64,000 bases of DNA, taken from positions 40,736,064 to 40,800,063 of the forward strand of contig OZ038389.1 in the NCBI GenBank assembly GCA_964036045.1. Direction: 5' to 3'. Numbering within the stretch: position 1 is the first letter of the stretch; every line of letters starts with the position of its first letter. This stretch comes from Eutreptiella sp. 'Long Island Sound 2002' (lineage: Eukaryota > Euglenozoa > Euglenophyceae > Eutreptiales > Eutreptiaceae). Both the position numbers and the translations under genes were made by a program. Below the pieces are notes generated by a model. It saw nothing but the letters and a program-made list of their open reading frames with translations, ran no database searches and was not told the DNA's origin. Below are positions 1 through 12,200 of the stretch, one piece after another.

Positions 1-310
1 CCTTCGATACCCCATCAGTGTCAGAGGAAACGGCATATTTCAAAACTCAAGGTTTGAGGTGAATTCATGTGACCCCAAGCATGCAACTCTTCCGAGCTGC
101 ATGGTAGTCAGATGGCCCGTCTACCATTCAGTGTCAGAGAAAACTTCCATTGCACCACCATGATCTCCATGACCTGTTGAAGCATCTTAACCGTCATCAA
201 CCACAACCTCATCTGCCAGTCATGCGTCTGCTACTAACATTAGCAAGAAGAGATCTGCCCTTTTGCCTAGGCACAGCGGTAGGAACACACAAACCATAAG
301 AATATCATAA
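1..310. repeat. Diverged dispersed repeat, copy 1
   Basis: This stretch shares an ordered series of short blocks with 19228-19440: the phrase CCATCAGTGTCAGAGGAAAC, then TCATGAT/TCATCAA blocks, then a block ending GGTAGGAAC. Identity looks moderate and gapped. On the minus strand the best conserved part reads as an acidic peptide (SSDTDG), typical of a transposon protein terminus, but no full ORF survives. Family unknown. Confidence 0.4.
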
Positions 311-835
311 GAACAGTTCTGGGGGAGGGAGAAGCCCCGCAGTATGTCGGCGACAACGGCGGCAAGGCGGAATGCAGCAGGTCGCCCCTGGCGTTTGCGA
401 CAAATGTTCCATGCAGATCTATTGACAACATGGTGGATGTTGTGCGGTCGCTAAAGCCCCTGCCCCCAGAGTTGTGGACATCGACAAGATGGGACGTCGA
501 GGGGTACATTCCCCAAAAAACGGGAATTGTTGGTGCGTGGAGGAGGGATCTGTGAAAACCGGCCCGTACGTTCACTGAAAGCAGAATCTAGCAGAGGAAC
601 ATCTGGATTTTGTGTTGGCCAGCGGTCCAGAGCGTTTGGAGGCTGTTGACAATGTGGGTGCGCCATGAAACCAAGTGTGACAATGCAGAGAGGAGTGCCG
701 ACACACGTACGCATCCCGACATTCAGAATAAAATATAAACACAAATGAACACAGGTAGAACCTCGACGCGGGTCGTGGCCATCCTTGCCGTCACCTTTAC
801 ACGGACCATGGCAGAGGCACCACAGGACACTTGAG

Positions 836-907
836 TACTGATCCGGGTACTAATCCGGGTACTAATCCGGGTACTAATCCGGGTACTAATCCGTGTACTG
901 ATCCGTG
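836..907. repeat. 12-bp minisatellite (TACTAATCCGGG)n
   Basis: About six tandem copies of a 12-bp unit, the last ones reading TACTGATCCGTG. Any ORF across it is a simple RIST or GLVP repeat and is not supported as a gene. Confidence 0.85.
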
Positions 908-1932
908 AAGCCGCGTGCCGCACCCCTTCACACAGGCCAAATGCACAGCAAGCCCGGAAATCCCATTGCAAATCAGCAACACATGCCACCCCCCACCCCT
1001 CCCCTCAACCCGCTGCACCCCACAGCTCCCCGACGGATTCTGTACCACTCACCGACGGGCAGACCTGTTTTGCCGGGTTGGGGTCGCCCTAGTGAAGGGC
1101 GTTGGACAGCTCAAATCACCGAGGCCCTGCCCAGCAAAGCAGAACGCTGTTGGAGGAGAAGGTCAGCAACGAAATTATGGAGCGGTTCAAAACCACCGCA
1201 AAAACAATCATTTCAACCGGAAAACGGGACCGCTGGTATTTACGACTTCCAAAAGGTGCCCAAAGAACACATTGTGTTGTTTGGGGGAGGTGTTGTTTGC
1301 ACAAAGGAGTGGGGGGGGCCGACAGTAATAAGAGAAGGCCGTGCCATAAACATGCGTATAACATAAATGCACTGCCGCCACACGGGTCACTGCGCCGTTG
1401 TGTAGATCTTGCAGGATACGCGTTGGCACTGACAAATGCTGGGTGCACGTTGACGATGGCAGGCAACCGGGAGTGGCTTGAGGCAGCAGCTTCAGTCTTG
1501 TCCCAAGGCCTACCCGCCTGCTCTTCCCTGTGAGCTCTAATTTGCCCAGTGCAGATCCTGACTTTTGAAGCCCATCCCCCAAGGGTTAGACCACGCAGGC
1601 CTCTGAATAGTCCGGGGGCTCCTGTGGATATGTACTTTGGGGGTACGTGCAGGTCCATTGTACCGGGCTATCTGGAAGGTCATGGAATGGCTGGGCGGGG
1701 GGGGGGGGGGTGCTCTGAGGGCGATAAACATTTCATCGAAACGCTGAAATTGAACCAGAGTGTGCCATCAGCTGTCTCCCTACTCCTAATATCAGGGCTG
1801 TCTCACTGTTTCGAGTTCGCCCAAAGGCTATCGAATGTCTGTTGGTCAGGGCGTCGGTCTCAGACACCTCCTCTGCCAACCCTCAAAGCCATGCATATTG
1901 GGTCACGACGTTGTCAAAGACCTGTGTCTAGG

Positions 1933-1978
<46 letters not shown>

Positions 1979-2796
1979 AGGGTGGGGGGGGGGGGGGTTA
2001 ACGGGTGTGAAATATTTCCAGTCCGCATCATTCAGTGGGGACTCAAAAACGGTCGTTTCTTCAAAGCTCCAAGGCCATCGACCACCGGACACGTCCGCTC
2101 AGGGGATGGCATCAACCACAACGACCCTTTACCTGTGCCAACAAAGCCACAGTCCGTCCAAACCGAATTACAGGGTCCAAAAGGGGTGTCGCCTGATCTC
2201 TGCGTCTGGGAATGCGGATGGCAGACTGCAACCTCAAAAGGCCCCAAAGGAGGGGATTTGGCACTTTTGGAGCCCCATTCCTTCAACTTCTGGCTTCTTC
2301 AGTCGGGCACAAGCGCCGACTTAAGGGCGGAAACTTGCCTCAAATCCTTTGCATCAAGGATTAGGGCCGATACAGAAACGCTTACCCGTTTTGCCTCGAA
2401 TGGTACTGCCGTGCTGCCTACTCACTGGGCCGGGAGATGATAATGTCGTCTGGTCATGGAGCGAGGACATTAGCGTGTGCCGGGTGCCACTGTTCTTTTC
2501 ATGGCAGTGTGGTGGCTTTGAGTGTGCTCCCTCTGGGGCCCGTGGCGAGACACGGAGCCCCGTAATGCTCTGGCCGACTCGGGCAGTGTCCCCGGAGCAG
2601 TGTTGCACAGTTCAGAGGGCAAACTCTGCCTTGAAGCCGAGACAGGGATGCAGACGAAGTGCAGCCACGTGAAAGGCGTCGAACACAGTGTGCACTTGGC
2701 GTCAGCCAGTTTGACTTGCCTTAGTCCGTTTGACGGCGTCGCACCGTCAAGAATTGCAACGCCGACCACAACAGGAGTTGCTTCAAGGGCCTCGAA
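908..2796. other. Intergenic, no supported gene
   Basis: I see no recognisable coding exon here. It holds G-runs near 1696-1710 and 1983-1997 and a (GT)n microsatellite at 1934-1976. The overlapping ORFs are short, on both strands and compositionally simple. Confidence 0.6.
1934..1976. repeat. (GT)n microsatellite
   Basis: About 21 uninterrupted GT dinucleotides, followed within 10 bases by a long G tract. Confidence 0.95.
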
Positions 2797-2987
2797 CTAG
2801 CCCTTCGACGCAACGGAATGCTCAGCGTGGGCTTTGCCAGCCATTTGATTGACGGCCTGAACAGTGGATGCCACGCCTATAAATACCCCAAAGACCATCA
2901 GGACCCCGATCATGACAACCACTTTGTTGTCCAATTTCTCCCGATTCAGCTTCAGGTAACTGCCAAGTGGCAGCAGAAGAATGCATC
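2797..2987 (-). CDS. AAAP transporter last exon
   Basis: Acceptor TTGACTGCAG/GATGC, with a phase matching exon 5 (GMG-CILLLPLGSYLKL). It encodes the two final helices and a short charged tail ending VASKG, then a TAG stop. The frame is open upstream to 3129, but that part is a (TG)n-derived Cys/Val run and is intronic. Confidence 0.88.
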
Positions 2988-3202
2988 CTGCAGTCAACAG
3001 CAGGGCGACGAAGTATTGCACACGACATTTGACGTTGCAGCACACACATACACACAGACATGGACACAAAAAGCCAGACGAAGGGCAGGAGAGAGGGAGG
3101 GAGGTCAGCCTGCGTGCCCGCACCCACACCTACACACACAGAAACATAAACGTATACACAACAAACTGAGAAATGCGATATCACATACACTGTTTGCCCG
3201 TG

Positions 3203-3239
<37 letters not shown>

Positions 3240-6200
3240 GAGAACCGCAAAAACAAGAACAGTGCAAGAAAAGCGGTGAAAGAAAAATCCTCAGGAGCTG
3301 CAGAGCAACCCTAGACGTCTTCTGGTCTGTTGACAAATGCAGTAAAGTGCAGCGCTGAGTTTGGTTGCAGTTCTTCTTGATCCCACACACACACACACGA
3401 TGTAAAGAATACCCAAACCGTTAAACCCCTGCAGGCAAAACGGAGCACTGGGCACTCAGCAGCTCATCAGACCGTCCATGTGACAATAGACATGGGCGAC
3501 TAGGCGCCTTTCTGCGGTAGACAGCGGGACTCAGTGCGGCGGGACCTACAGGAAAGGGCAAGCAGAACTGCACCTTGCAGTTCCGCATTTGTTCAAAGGC
3601 AGTTGCAGGTGGAGGAAACAAATTGGTGCCTCCGGGGCGTACTGCGTGCCGGAGGCGTGTATGCACTATGCACGCCATGCGTGTGGCCTCAATCCTTCAC
3701 GCCTCACAGGTGATGGCGTTGGGTAACCCATGCTGTCTACCGCGGGGAGAAAAGCAGAGGAAATGTGTTGATCAGTCTCAGCGCATACTACATATCTTGT
3801 TGCTGGCAGGCCACCCGTAACCGGGTGGCTACACACACACAACATGGAGGGGGAGGGACAGGGACAGGGGGTTCAATGGGGAACAATGGGGACAGTCACA
3901 ACGGGACATGTCCCATAGCTCGCGGACTGCAGACACACACACACACACACACACGATGTAAAGAATACCCAAACCGTTAAAACCCTGCAGGCAAAACGGA
4001 GCACTGGGCACTCAGCAGCTCATCAGGCCGTCCATGTGACAATAGACATGGGCGACTAGGCGCCTTCCTGCGGTAGACAGCGGGACTCAGTGCGGCGGGA
4101 CCTACAGGAAAGGGCAAGCAGAACTGCACCTTGCAGTTCCGCATTTTTTCACTGTTGTTCAGGGTTGTAGAAGATGTCCGAGCAGCCTATGACGGCGGCG
4201 CAGGACGCCCCCAACCGGACCGGACCGGAATCAAATGAAAATGGCAATGTTCTGCAACATGATGTCATTGGTGCCAGCCGTGGCCAAAGTAGCTCCTGTC
4301 GTGCGCTCATGTGTGTCACTATGTGCAACCCACGGACACACATGCTTGCTGATCTCGGTTTCGGCACCCGAATGCCTCTTGTCCAGGTGTCCAGTGGAGC
4401 CTTCAAAAGCCTTTGCCATTTTGCGGAACCACCCCAATTGTTTTTTTGTTTATGATGTGCGATTGCTGGTAGCAACTGGTCGAGACTGGTCCATCAGTTT
4501 CTTCCTCAGCCAAGCGGATCTGGGCTAGAATAGAGCAACAGCCTCGCATGCTGCCATCCAGAGCCTGAATCCTTTGGGTATGTGTACTCGGTGGGTCTAT
4601 GTACCAGGGCTAGATGCAGGGACAGGGGAAACGATCCAAGGATGCGTGGCATTTTCATACGGTGGCCCACTAAAGCATCATCTCTTGCTAACCTTTCCCC
4701 TTTTCCGGCTGGGCAAACAGAACAAGCAAAGACAGCAAAACAGAGCAAACCAGCACAGGTCGCTGCAAGTCCATTGGTCGAGCCCGCATCGATATTTGCT
4801 CGATTCTCAACTCTTACGGGGCGGTGCACCATCAGTTCAAACACTTTGCCCTGCTTTAGACCGGCTCGATCTGCTGAATGTGTCATGTGGCCTTTTTCTT
4901 TGTGGCTCCTCTAACGGCTATGTCGGTGTGGCGTGCAGGCGGCCAACCGGCGCTTCACAGCGTTGCATGTGCCCACTTGTGCTGACACGCGTGATCATGC
5001 AAGAGCCAGTGCTGTTCGGTGTTGTGCTGCGTCATTGGCGGGCTTGCACCAGGGGTCATCTCAGCCCCGCCCGGGCAAGTGCCCGTACCGCGGCACATGG
5101 AGCACCCACACTGTGCGGTGGGGCCTTACTTCAGCCACAAGGTCGCCCCAGCGTCTGTGGCGCACGCCACGATGAGGCGCCGTTCAGTGAACTGGTTCCT
5201 GAAGCTCCTGGTGGACAGTTGTCGGCCAGCCATCCGAAGGTTCCATCCAAACTATGCCGCTCAGGCATGACTAATCTGACTGCACCCAGTGGGCGCGCGC
5301 GCGCGTGTATGTGTGTGTGTGTGTGCGTGCGTGTGTGCGCACGCGCACGTGCGTGCGTGTGTGTACGTGCCTGTGTGTGAGTGCAGGCGGGGTAAACACC
5401 ATATTAGAGAAAATCCCGCATGGGTCTGTGGCCTGGGGTGCTTTGCATGGAGGATTCCCTTACATGGAGCCGGTGAACAAAGTCCCAGGGACAGTGCATC
5501 CCTGCACAAGAGAAGAGCCCCCGGCACCATTCCCCCTTGCCTGGGCTAGAGCCCTCCTGGAAAAGGTGTTGCTCCTGCGCATTCCGGTCTCACGCGGCCA
5601 TGCCGCACCGCATGGCGCCCATCGCAACGCCGCCCCTTCTGCGGTCCCCCGCCCCCCTTGGCCCCCAAGACGGTCGTGGGCGCTTCACCGCTGGGCCCAC
5701 CCCGTGTTCGTTGGCCCACTGGTCTCCCTCGGCCCCGTCGGGCTTGTGGGGTGCACTGCCCTCGGGGATGGCCCTCATGTCCGGGGGGCGCAGCAATGAC
5801 GGACGCCCCCACCCGTTGCCGCGCACACCGCGCGTTGTGGGCGCCCCTGCCGCTCGCACACCCACGACCGCCGGAGCTCAGGCCGGCGCGCCCGGCGTGG
5901 TCCCACTGGTGGCGTGAAGACCGTTGCCCGCGGTGCTGGATGCACCGCTCACCCCTGCATTTCCGTTGTGGATGTCGCAAACCCCCCCCCCCCCCCGAGA
6001 GCGCTCCGTGACCACAGGAGGCGCAAGAAGGTCTGTGGCAAAGTGCTGTTTGGCCACCCCTTTTCCCGGGCATCGTCGCTTCGGGGTCCCGGCTTCCCCA
6101 TCTTGGACTGTTGCTGTGCTGCTGCGGTGCGCGCTTGCCCTTCTGCCAGGAAGCTCAGGCCCGCTGCTTTTGCGCCGCACGGTGCCAGTCGGGCATGACT

Positions 6201-9200
6201 AACCTGACCGCACCCTGACGCCCAATAATTTCAACCAAAGCAATAGTGTTCACTATGATACACCACCACTGGACAGCGCTGTTCGCACTGCAGCAATGCA
6301 GCAACCTGACCGCACCCTGTGTGTTGTGTGTGCAGGCGCTTCTGTGTTTGTGTGCGCGCGTACCTCTGCGCAACCGCTACGGCCGCCAGCCCCACCCTTG
6401 GCACGATCACAAGCAAAAAGCACTGGGGAACGTACCCATTCCGATGCCGCCTCCAATGATATTCATGATATCGCCAAAAAAAGGGACCGCATCTGCAACG
6501 AGGAACACGAAGCCCACAAAAAGCGTGCGGCTCACGACTCGCCCCGCGACCTGCGTGCGGGTCTGTTGGGCTCCTGCGGTACGGGAGACAAGACCAGGCA
6601 AGGCATGGGGCGGAGGGTTGGATGTGGGTTGGGAGGGGGAGCAAAGAGGGGTAGGGCGTGGGGGGGTGCCATGAAGGCTGAGTGAGCGGGCGTACGTACA
6701 TGTGCACCTTTGAGGAGGGAATCCTCCACTCGTGGATGGGTGGGCTGGTCCACCCGTTGGGTTGGGGGTGCAGGGGCCTGGTTCAAAAGAATGCGAGAGG
6801 TGCGGAGTATGCTCGGCTAACCCCAACAGCCGGGGACAAAACATTTTTACGAGGCGAGAGTGGGACAGTTCTCTCGCTGCTCACAAGTGCTGCTTCTGAC
6901 CCTTGGTGTCGCTCCCATGCCGGCGACGGCATGCTCCACACAAAGCCAGGGGGGGGGGGGGAGTGCAAATGAACTATCCAAAAAATGCAGTGCAAAAAAA
7001 TGCAAAAAAAGTGCAAATATGTGCAAAAAAGTGCAAAAAAATGCAACCATAAAAATGCAATGACAAGGCAACACAATACACAACAGTGCACTACACAATG
7101 CGCTCCAAACGTAACATTGAATAGTGCTCTTGGTTTCGGCATTATGCCACTTTGAACCTACCTTCCACATCACCATTGAACATCAACATCGTTGTCAAGC
7201 GGCGGGTGTTATTTGGTAGACCATGCCGATACTTGATATCCATATTGCCAGCCAAACTGAAACTTCTCTCGACACTTGCAGAAGTTGTTGGCACATGGAT
7301 CAAAAAGTATGCCCACTTTGCAAGATCACCTCCACTCAGCCCTAAACTCAGCATCATCGATGGGAAACTGGAGGGTTGTCAGGTTTTTTAAATCGTGGTC
7401 CAAATCAGGAAGCTTGGTGGGGTTCAAAATGCGCACTTGCTTATAGATGCCTTGTGTGCCGGTGTTTTTAGGTGGGCATCTGCAACAGACTTTCGTTTAT
7501 AATCAACCGGTTTTTGGCACGCCATACACCACATACTCTCACCACGTGGCTCAAAAGTACCAGGAGGATATTGCCGTGCCCGTGAAGCAGGTGTCGTCTT
7601 TGCCCCGTAGTTCAGTGACGTTTTTGATTTCTTTGCCTTGGGCTCATCATCATCACTGTCATTCTCCAGCAAATCAGGTTCATTTTCCTCTTCCTCATCA
7701 TTTATATGTGCCTACGCACCAGCTTCTGGCTGCGTCACAGACATCAAAAGAGCGAAAACAACTCTGACAGGGCAGTGGAAACAAGTGCAAAAAAATGCAA
7801 AAAAGTGCAAAAAGTGCAAAAAATGGCTCAAAGTGAAAAGTGCAAAAAAATGCAAAAAAGTGCATTTGCACTTTCCCCCCCCCCCCTGACAAAGCCTTCC
7901 CAACATAGTGAAGTTCGGAGGGTGCTCCCCACCACCGATATGGGAACTGTAACACAGGGTCAGGGGGTTCCAGATCACCAAGTGCTAATGAAGGGTTGGG
8001 GCGGGGGGGGGGGGCAAAGGTGGGAGGCGGAATGCTGGAGCACGGACATGTCCCTTTTAGCCCGGACCAGGGGCTTGTCATCAGAAGAGAGTAGCGTTGA
8101 TGAAGGACGAGAGATGGGGACACAGGGCAAATGCACGGTGCAGGGGTTGTGCAAGTGAGGGACGCTGGATGTGGCTGGGAGTCACCGTCCATTGGTCCAT
8201 TGACCAGGCTTGTCTTGCAACGCGCAGGATTCGAATTTTTCAATGGGGCGGAACACTGCCTGCAGACACAAACCCCAAACAAGAACATTCGACAACAATC
8301 GATGCGCCCGGACACCCACGCACACGACTGTGAATCCCGGAATCCCACGTGCACGCGATCGTCAGTGCCACAGCACTTCTGCACAAAACAGTCAAAGAAG
8401 CATGAGGCACAGGCGGCTTTCAGAAACAATAGGCGCTCAGAAAGACACGCACACACACACACACACACAATGAGAACCGCAAAAACAAGAACAGAGCAAG
8501 AAAAGCGGTGAAAGAAAACTCCTCAGGGACATCAGAGCTGTCCTAGACGTCTTTCGGTCTGTCAGGAAACGCGGCAATGTGCTGCACGGGGTTGAGTCAT
8601 TTCAGGTCCCTGCTCCCTTACCTGCCCTGACAATCGTGCAGCGTTTATGACAGACCATAATATTCACCTACGGAGGAGGTCGTGTTGTCCCGTCAAAACA
8701 AATGCAACCTGTGCTAGGTGCTTCCACCTAACTGCACACACACAGAGGGTAGGGCAAAGGGGAGGGCGAATTGAAAAGTGGCACTGCGTGCCTGGAGCAG
8801 GTGTATGTCGGAGCACCAGGTCGGGGTGTATCCCTCCGGTTGTAATTCAGTTGGGATCACCTGGTCGGTGTAGTTGCAGCCGTCCCACACTGCATTTTGA
8901 AAAAGCCAGTGCAGCAGTCTGTCCACTGTGGTTGTCTGGGGGCAGGGCTGGTGGTGGCCTATCGCGTACACCGCGCGCATAGTGTTCTCCGCCATCCATG
9001 GGGATGCCGAGTACACACGGCGCACTGTTTTGTGCATCGCGCGCATCACAGCCATGCGCTTGTAGTCACAGGCGCGTGCTACCTGGACCCACCCAGGACA
9101 ACGCAGACAGTATCTGCGCACTCCAACTCTCAAGCCAGGGTTGTGCACTCGTGAGGCTGCTTGGGAAATGCAGCTTAAATATTCTGGCGCTGCCCGGCTT

Positions 9201-12200
9201 GGCGTCATCAGCGGTTTCCCAAACCGCAGATCCCAGTCTGGTTTTAGCGCAGAGGGGTGGGTCGAGTTCAGTCCTACCCCCGCCCCAACGGTCATGCTGA
9301 TACCCAGGGCCTGGGCCGTCTGGGTCAGGCAGTTACCCACGCAGCAGTCATGTCCCCCGTCGGTGCATGGGCACAGGACTTCAAGGTCCCAGACACTGGA
9401 GAGGGTTTCGGTGACCCTCTGGATGATGCTGGTGTGGGCCCCTGGCCTGTGGTTTGACGCAAACAAAATATTGTCACGAAACTGGCAGAGGGTGAACCAC
9501 AGGGGGCCACTCTGCCAGTAAATGTATCCCTCGTCGGAAATATTCAGCTCCCCCCAGTCACGCAGCTTCTTCCCTGCCCTCTTTACTTTCCACAGGGTGT
9601 GGAGGGCGGCACTCTGGGTTGAGAAGGGGCCGCCCATCGGGATACTGCCCTCCCTTTTCCAGGGGGTTCCTACAGCCTGTAGCATGTTATTCTCAGTGGG
9701 TTCAAATTTCAAGAGGCGTGAGAGCAGGTCATGGGTGATACACCAAAACCGTGTGTTCGTGGCCTGCCCGGCGCGGTCCAGTTTTGCACTTTCTTTACTG
9801 ACGTACCACTGCAGGTTGACCTGGCGCCAGCGACGCCTTTTGTAAATCCAGTTTGATGCTTCTTTAAATGATCTCAGGATTGCACGCGGGTTTATGTTGT
9901 CAAACTGTTTTTTACAGTCCATTTCGGTCAGGGACAGGGCACCTTTTTGAGAAATGAACCGGAACCACCCCGCCACCTGTTTTATGTCGGCACACTGAAA
10001 ATTGTGGGTGATCTCCCTCTGTAGTAACCGCAGCATGCAGGTAAAGGAACGGGCCGCCAAGCGGAGCTGCTGTCCGTTAAGAACGGGCGCCGGGGATGCA
10101 GAAATACCCCTGAAAACCCATTTCCCGGTGCGGAGGGATTTTGCCTTGGCCAGGACGTACAGGATGCACAGCCTCCCTTTTGGGTTGCGCTGCAGGCGCA
10201 TATCATTCACCACCCTAGCTATCCTGGTGTTCCACTGGTCCACAGTGCAGCCTGCAGGGGTGAATTTCTCTTTACGCATGAAATCTTCCACTTGATCCCA
10301 GAGCCAGGCCGCGCAAAACCCTCACATTTCCCCCGCCCCCTTGTCCACGATGCGCACATGCTGTGAACGGGACAAGAATCTGGACAGGCGGCTCAGCTGG
10401 ACCAAGAAATTACCAGACTCGGGAAACAAGGACATGGGGAGCAGGGTGTCGAGGGAGGGCACTGCAGTTTGCAGGTGCTTGCAGAAATCTGTAATTCCTG
10501 AAACTGCCTGTGCCCGGGCGCGTCTGCCTGGGACCGGCACAGGGTCATTGGGACGTAAATGCTCGTGGCCCCCCACCGCAAAAATTGCAGGGAGTAAAGC
10601 CGCATGTCCGTCGATGTGCAGGACTTTTCCAAATTCAAGAGCCCTGGCAGAGAACTCGTGGCACCTGCAGGGGGGTCTTTGCATCTGGCGTGTCTGGCGC
10701 ATGGCATGTGTTTGGAATAACAACTTCACTGTGTGGGGGTTGGAACGCACAATCCTGACACTGTGTTTCAGGGCCCGGCGTTCATATGCCTTCAGCGGGG
10801 ACGCGTGTAGGATCTTCCGTACAATGTTTGTGATGACAGTTTTCTGCAGTTTTGTGAGGTTGGGGACTACAATAGTCCCGCACAAGTGGAAGGGCAGGGC
10901 GAGCTGTTGGGCGGTGTCGCGTAGAAACACTTGTAGCGCTTTTACTCGTGGTGTATCCCTTTCCTGTTTTGCCTGAGGTAGTTCCTGTAGCACATGGAGC
11001 ACCGTGCTTGTAATGTATGCACGTTTTGTATTGGATGTGTCGTTTTCGGATATCCCTGGTGGTATGTCATTGACAGCCCAGTGTTTCAGGTCCGACCACC
11101 AGTTTCTCTCAGCCAACCCTGCCTTGAAAAGAGACTCGCAGTATTGCACGGGAATGGTGACCCAGTCGGACAAATTTGTTGTGAGGAGCAGTTTGTGGAA
11201 TGTGGCACAGTCCGCTGCTGCTCGTGCATCAGTGTGGTGTTTGCGTAATCGCTGGACAGGGCTCTGTCCCGTCTGTCCCACGTACACAGCACCTATGCGG
11301 AGGTTTATACATACATATATAACGAAATTTGGGGGCGGGACATGAACAAACCATGCGTTTGTGTGTGCCTTGCGGCGGATGGTACGAAGTGAGGGGAGTG
11401 TGGCGTACGTCCAGAAGGGAATGCTGGCCTGCATGAGTTCGGCCCATCGACCCAGGTTTGTGTCACTCAGAGACCGGTGCATCTGGTACTGAAGTGCAGC
11501 CAGGATCGCCTCTCTGTGGGGTGGGGGCGTGTGTGTGAGGTAACTTTTACCATATTCCTGGAAAAGCAAATGGAGTCTCTGGGTTTGAGTGGTCCCCGTG
11601 TTTCGGAGAGCTGCGGGGGTTGCCCACAGCACGTGCTCCTCAACAGCGCACACCTTGCGGAGCTGTTGCATATCCCCCAGAGCTGTGTGCGCAGGAGCCC
11701 AAACCCACAGGTTGTCCTCGCATGTGAACAGGGAGAAAACGTCAACATGTACATCAGGCCAAATGGCGGCGTAGTGTGTGTCTGCGTGTATTACAGGGGG
11801 TGGCTCTGGCCGGGGCCGGGGTCTCAAAGGCATGTGCTGTATGACTGCCCGGCACACCGGGTCGAACCACACGGACACACCGTCAAGGGTATGCAGCAGC
11901 CGTCGCTGGATATGGAGGGGAGGCATGGGAATATGACTGGTACTCTGCTCTGGTGTTTCCCCACCCCCCGCACTCCAACTCAGCACTTGCTGTGCTCCCT
12001 TCTCGTATGTCAGCATGTGTTCGTCGGCCTGGACGCGCAGTTGATTGAACATGTGGTGGCGGCGCCTGGTGTTGTCTGTGGGGTTGGTCGCATGCTGGTA
12101 TTTCAGTGGGTGGTAGTTCCATCTTACGTCAAGCAGGAGCCAGAGCATTGCACCTCCCAGGCACCTGTCTGCAGTCCGGGAACAGGCAAGAACAGGGGCC

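Larger units (their letters stand above)
6947..7888 (-). mobile_element. Deleted hAT-superfamily DNA transposon
   Basis: The ends are inverted repeats: CAGGGGGGGGGGGG-A-GTGCAAATG on the left and the complement CATTTGCACTTTCCCC...CCTG on the right. ACAAAGC(C) occurs on both sides (about 6940-6947 and 7889-7896), a 7-8 bp target duplication as expected for hAT. Inside both ends lie subterminal repeats of GTGCAAAA or ATGCAAAA. The interior keeps an N-terminal zinc-finger fragment and the C-terminal dimerisation domain of the transposase, but the catalytic middle is missing. It sits in the transporter intron between exons 4 and 5. Confidence 0.85.

Noticed and set aside
5288-5385. Coding region in the GT/GC alternating tract
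   Set aside because: Simple sequence giving Cys/Val or His/Thr repeats on both strands.
10322-10324. TGA read as Trp (alternative genetic code)
   Set aside because: The other genes show no internal TGA, and copy 2 instead has a TAG at a different site, so simple decay explains both.
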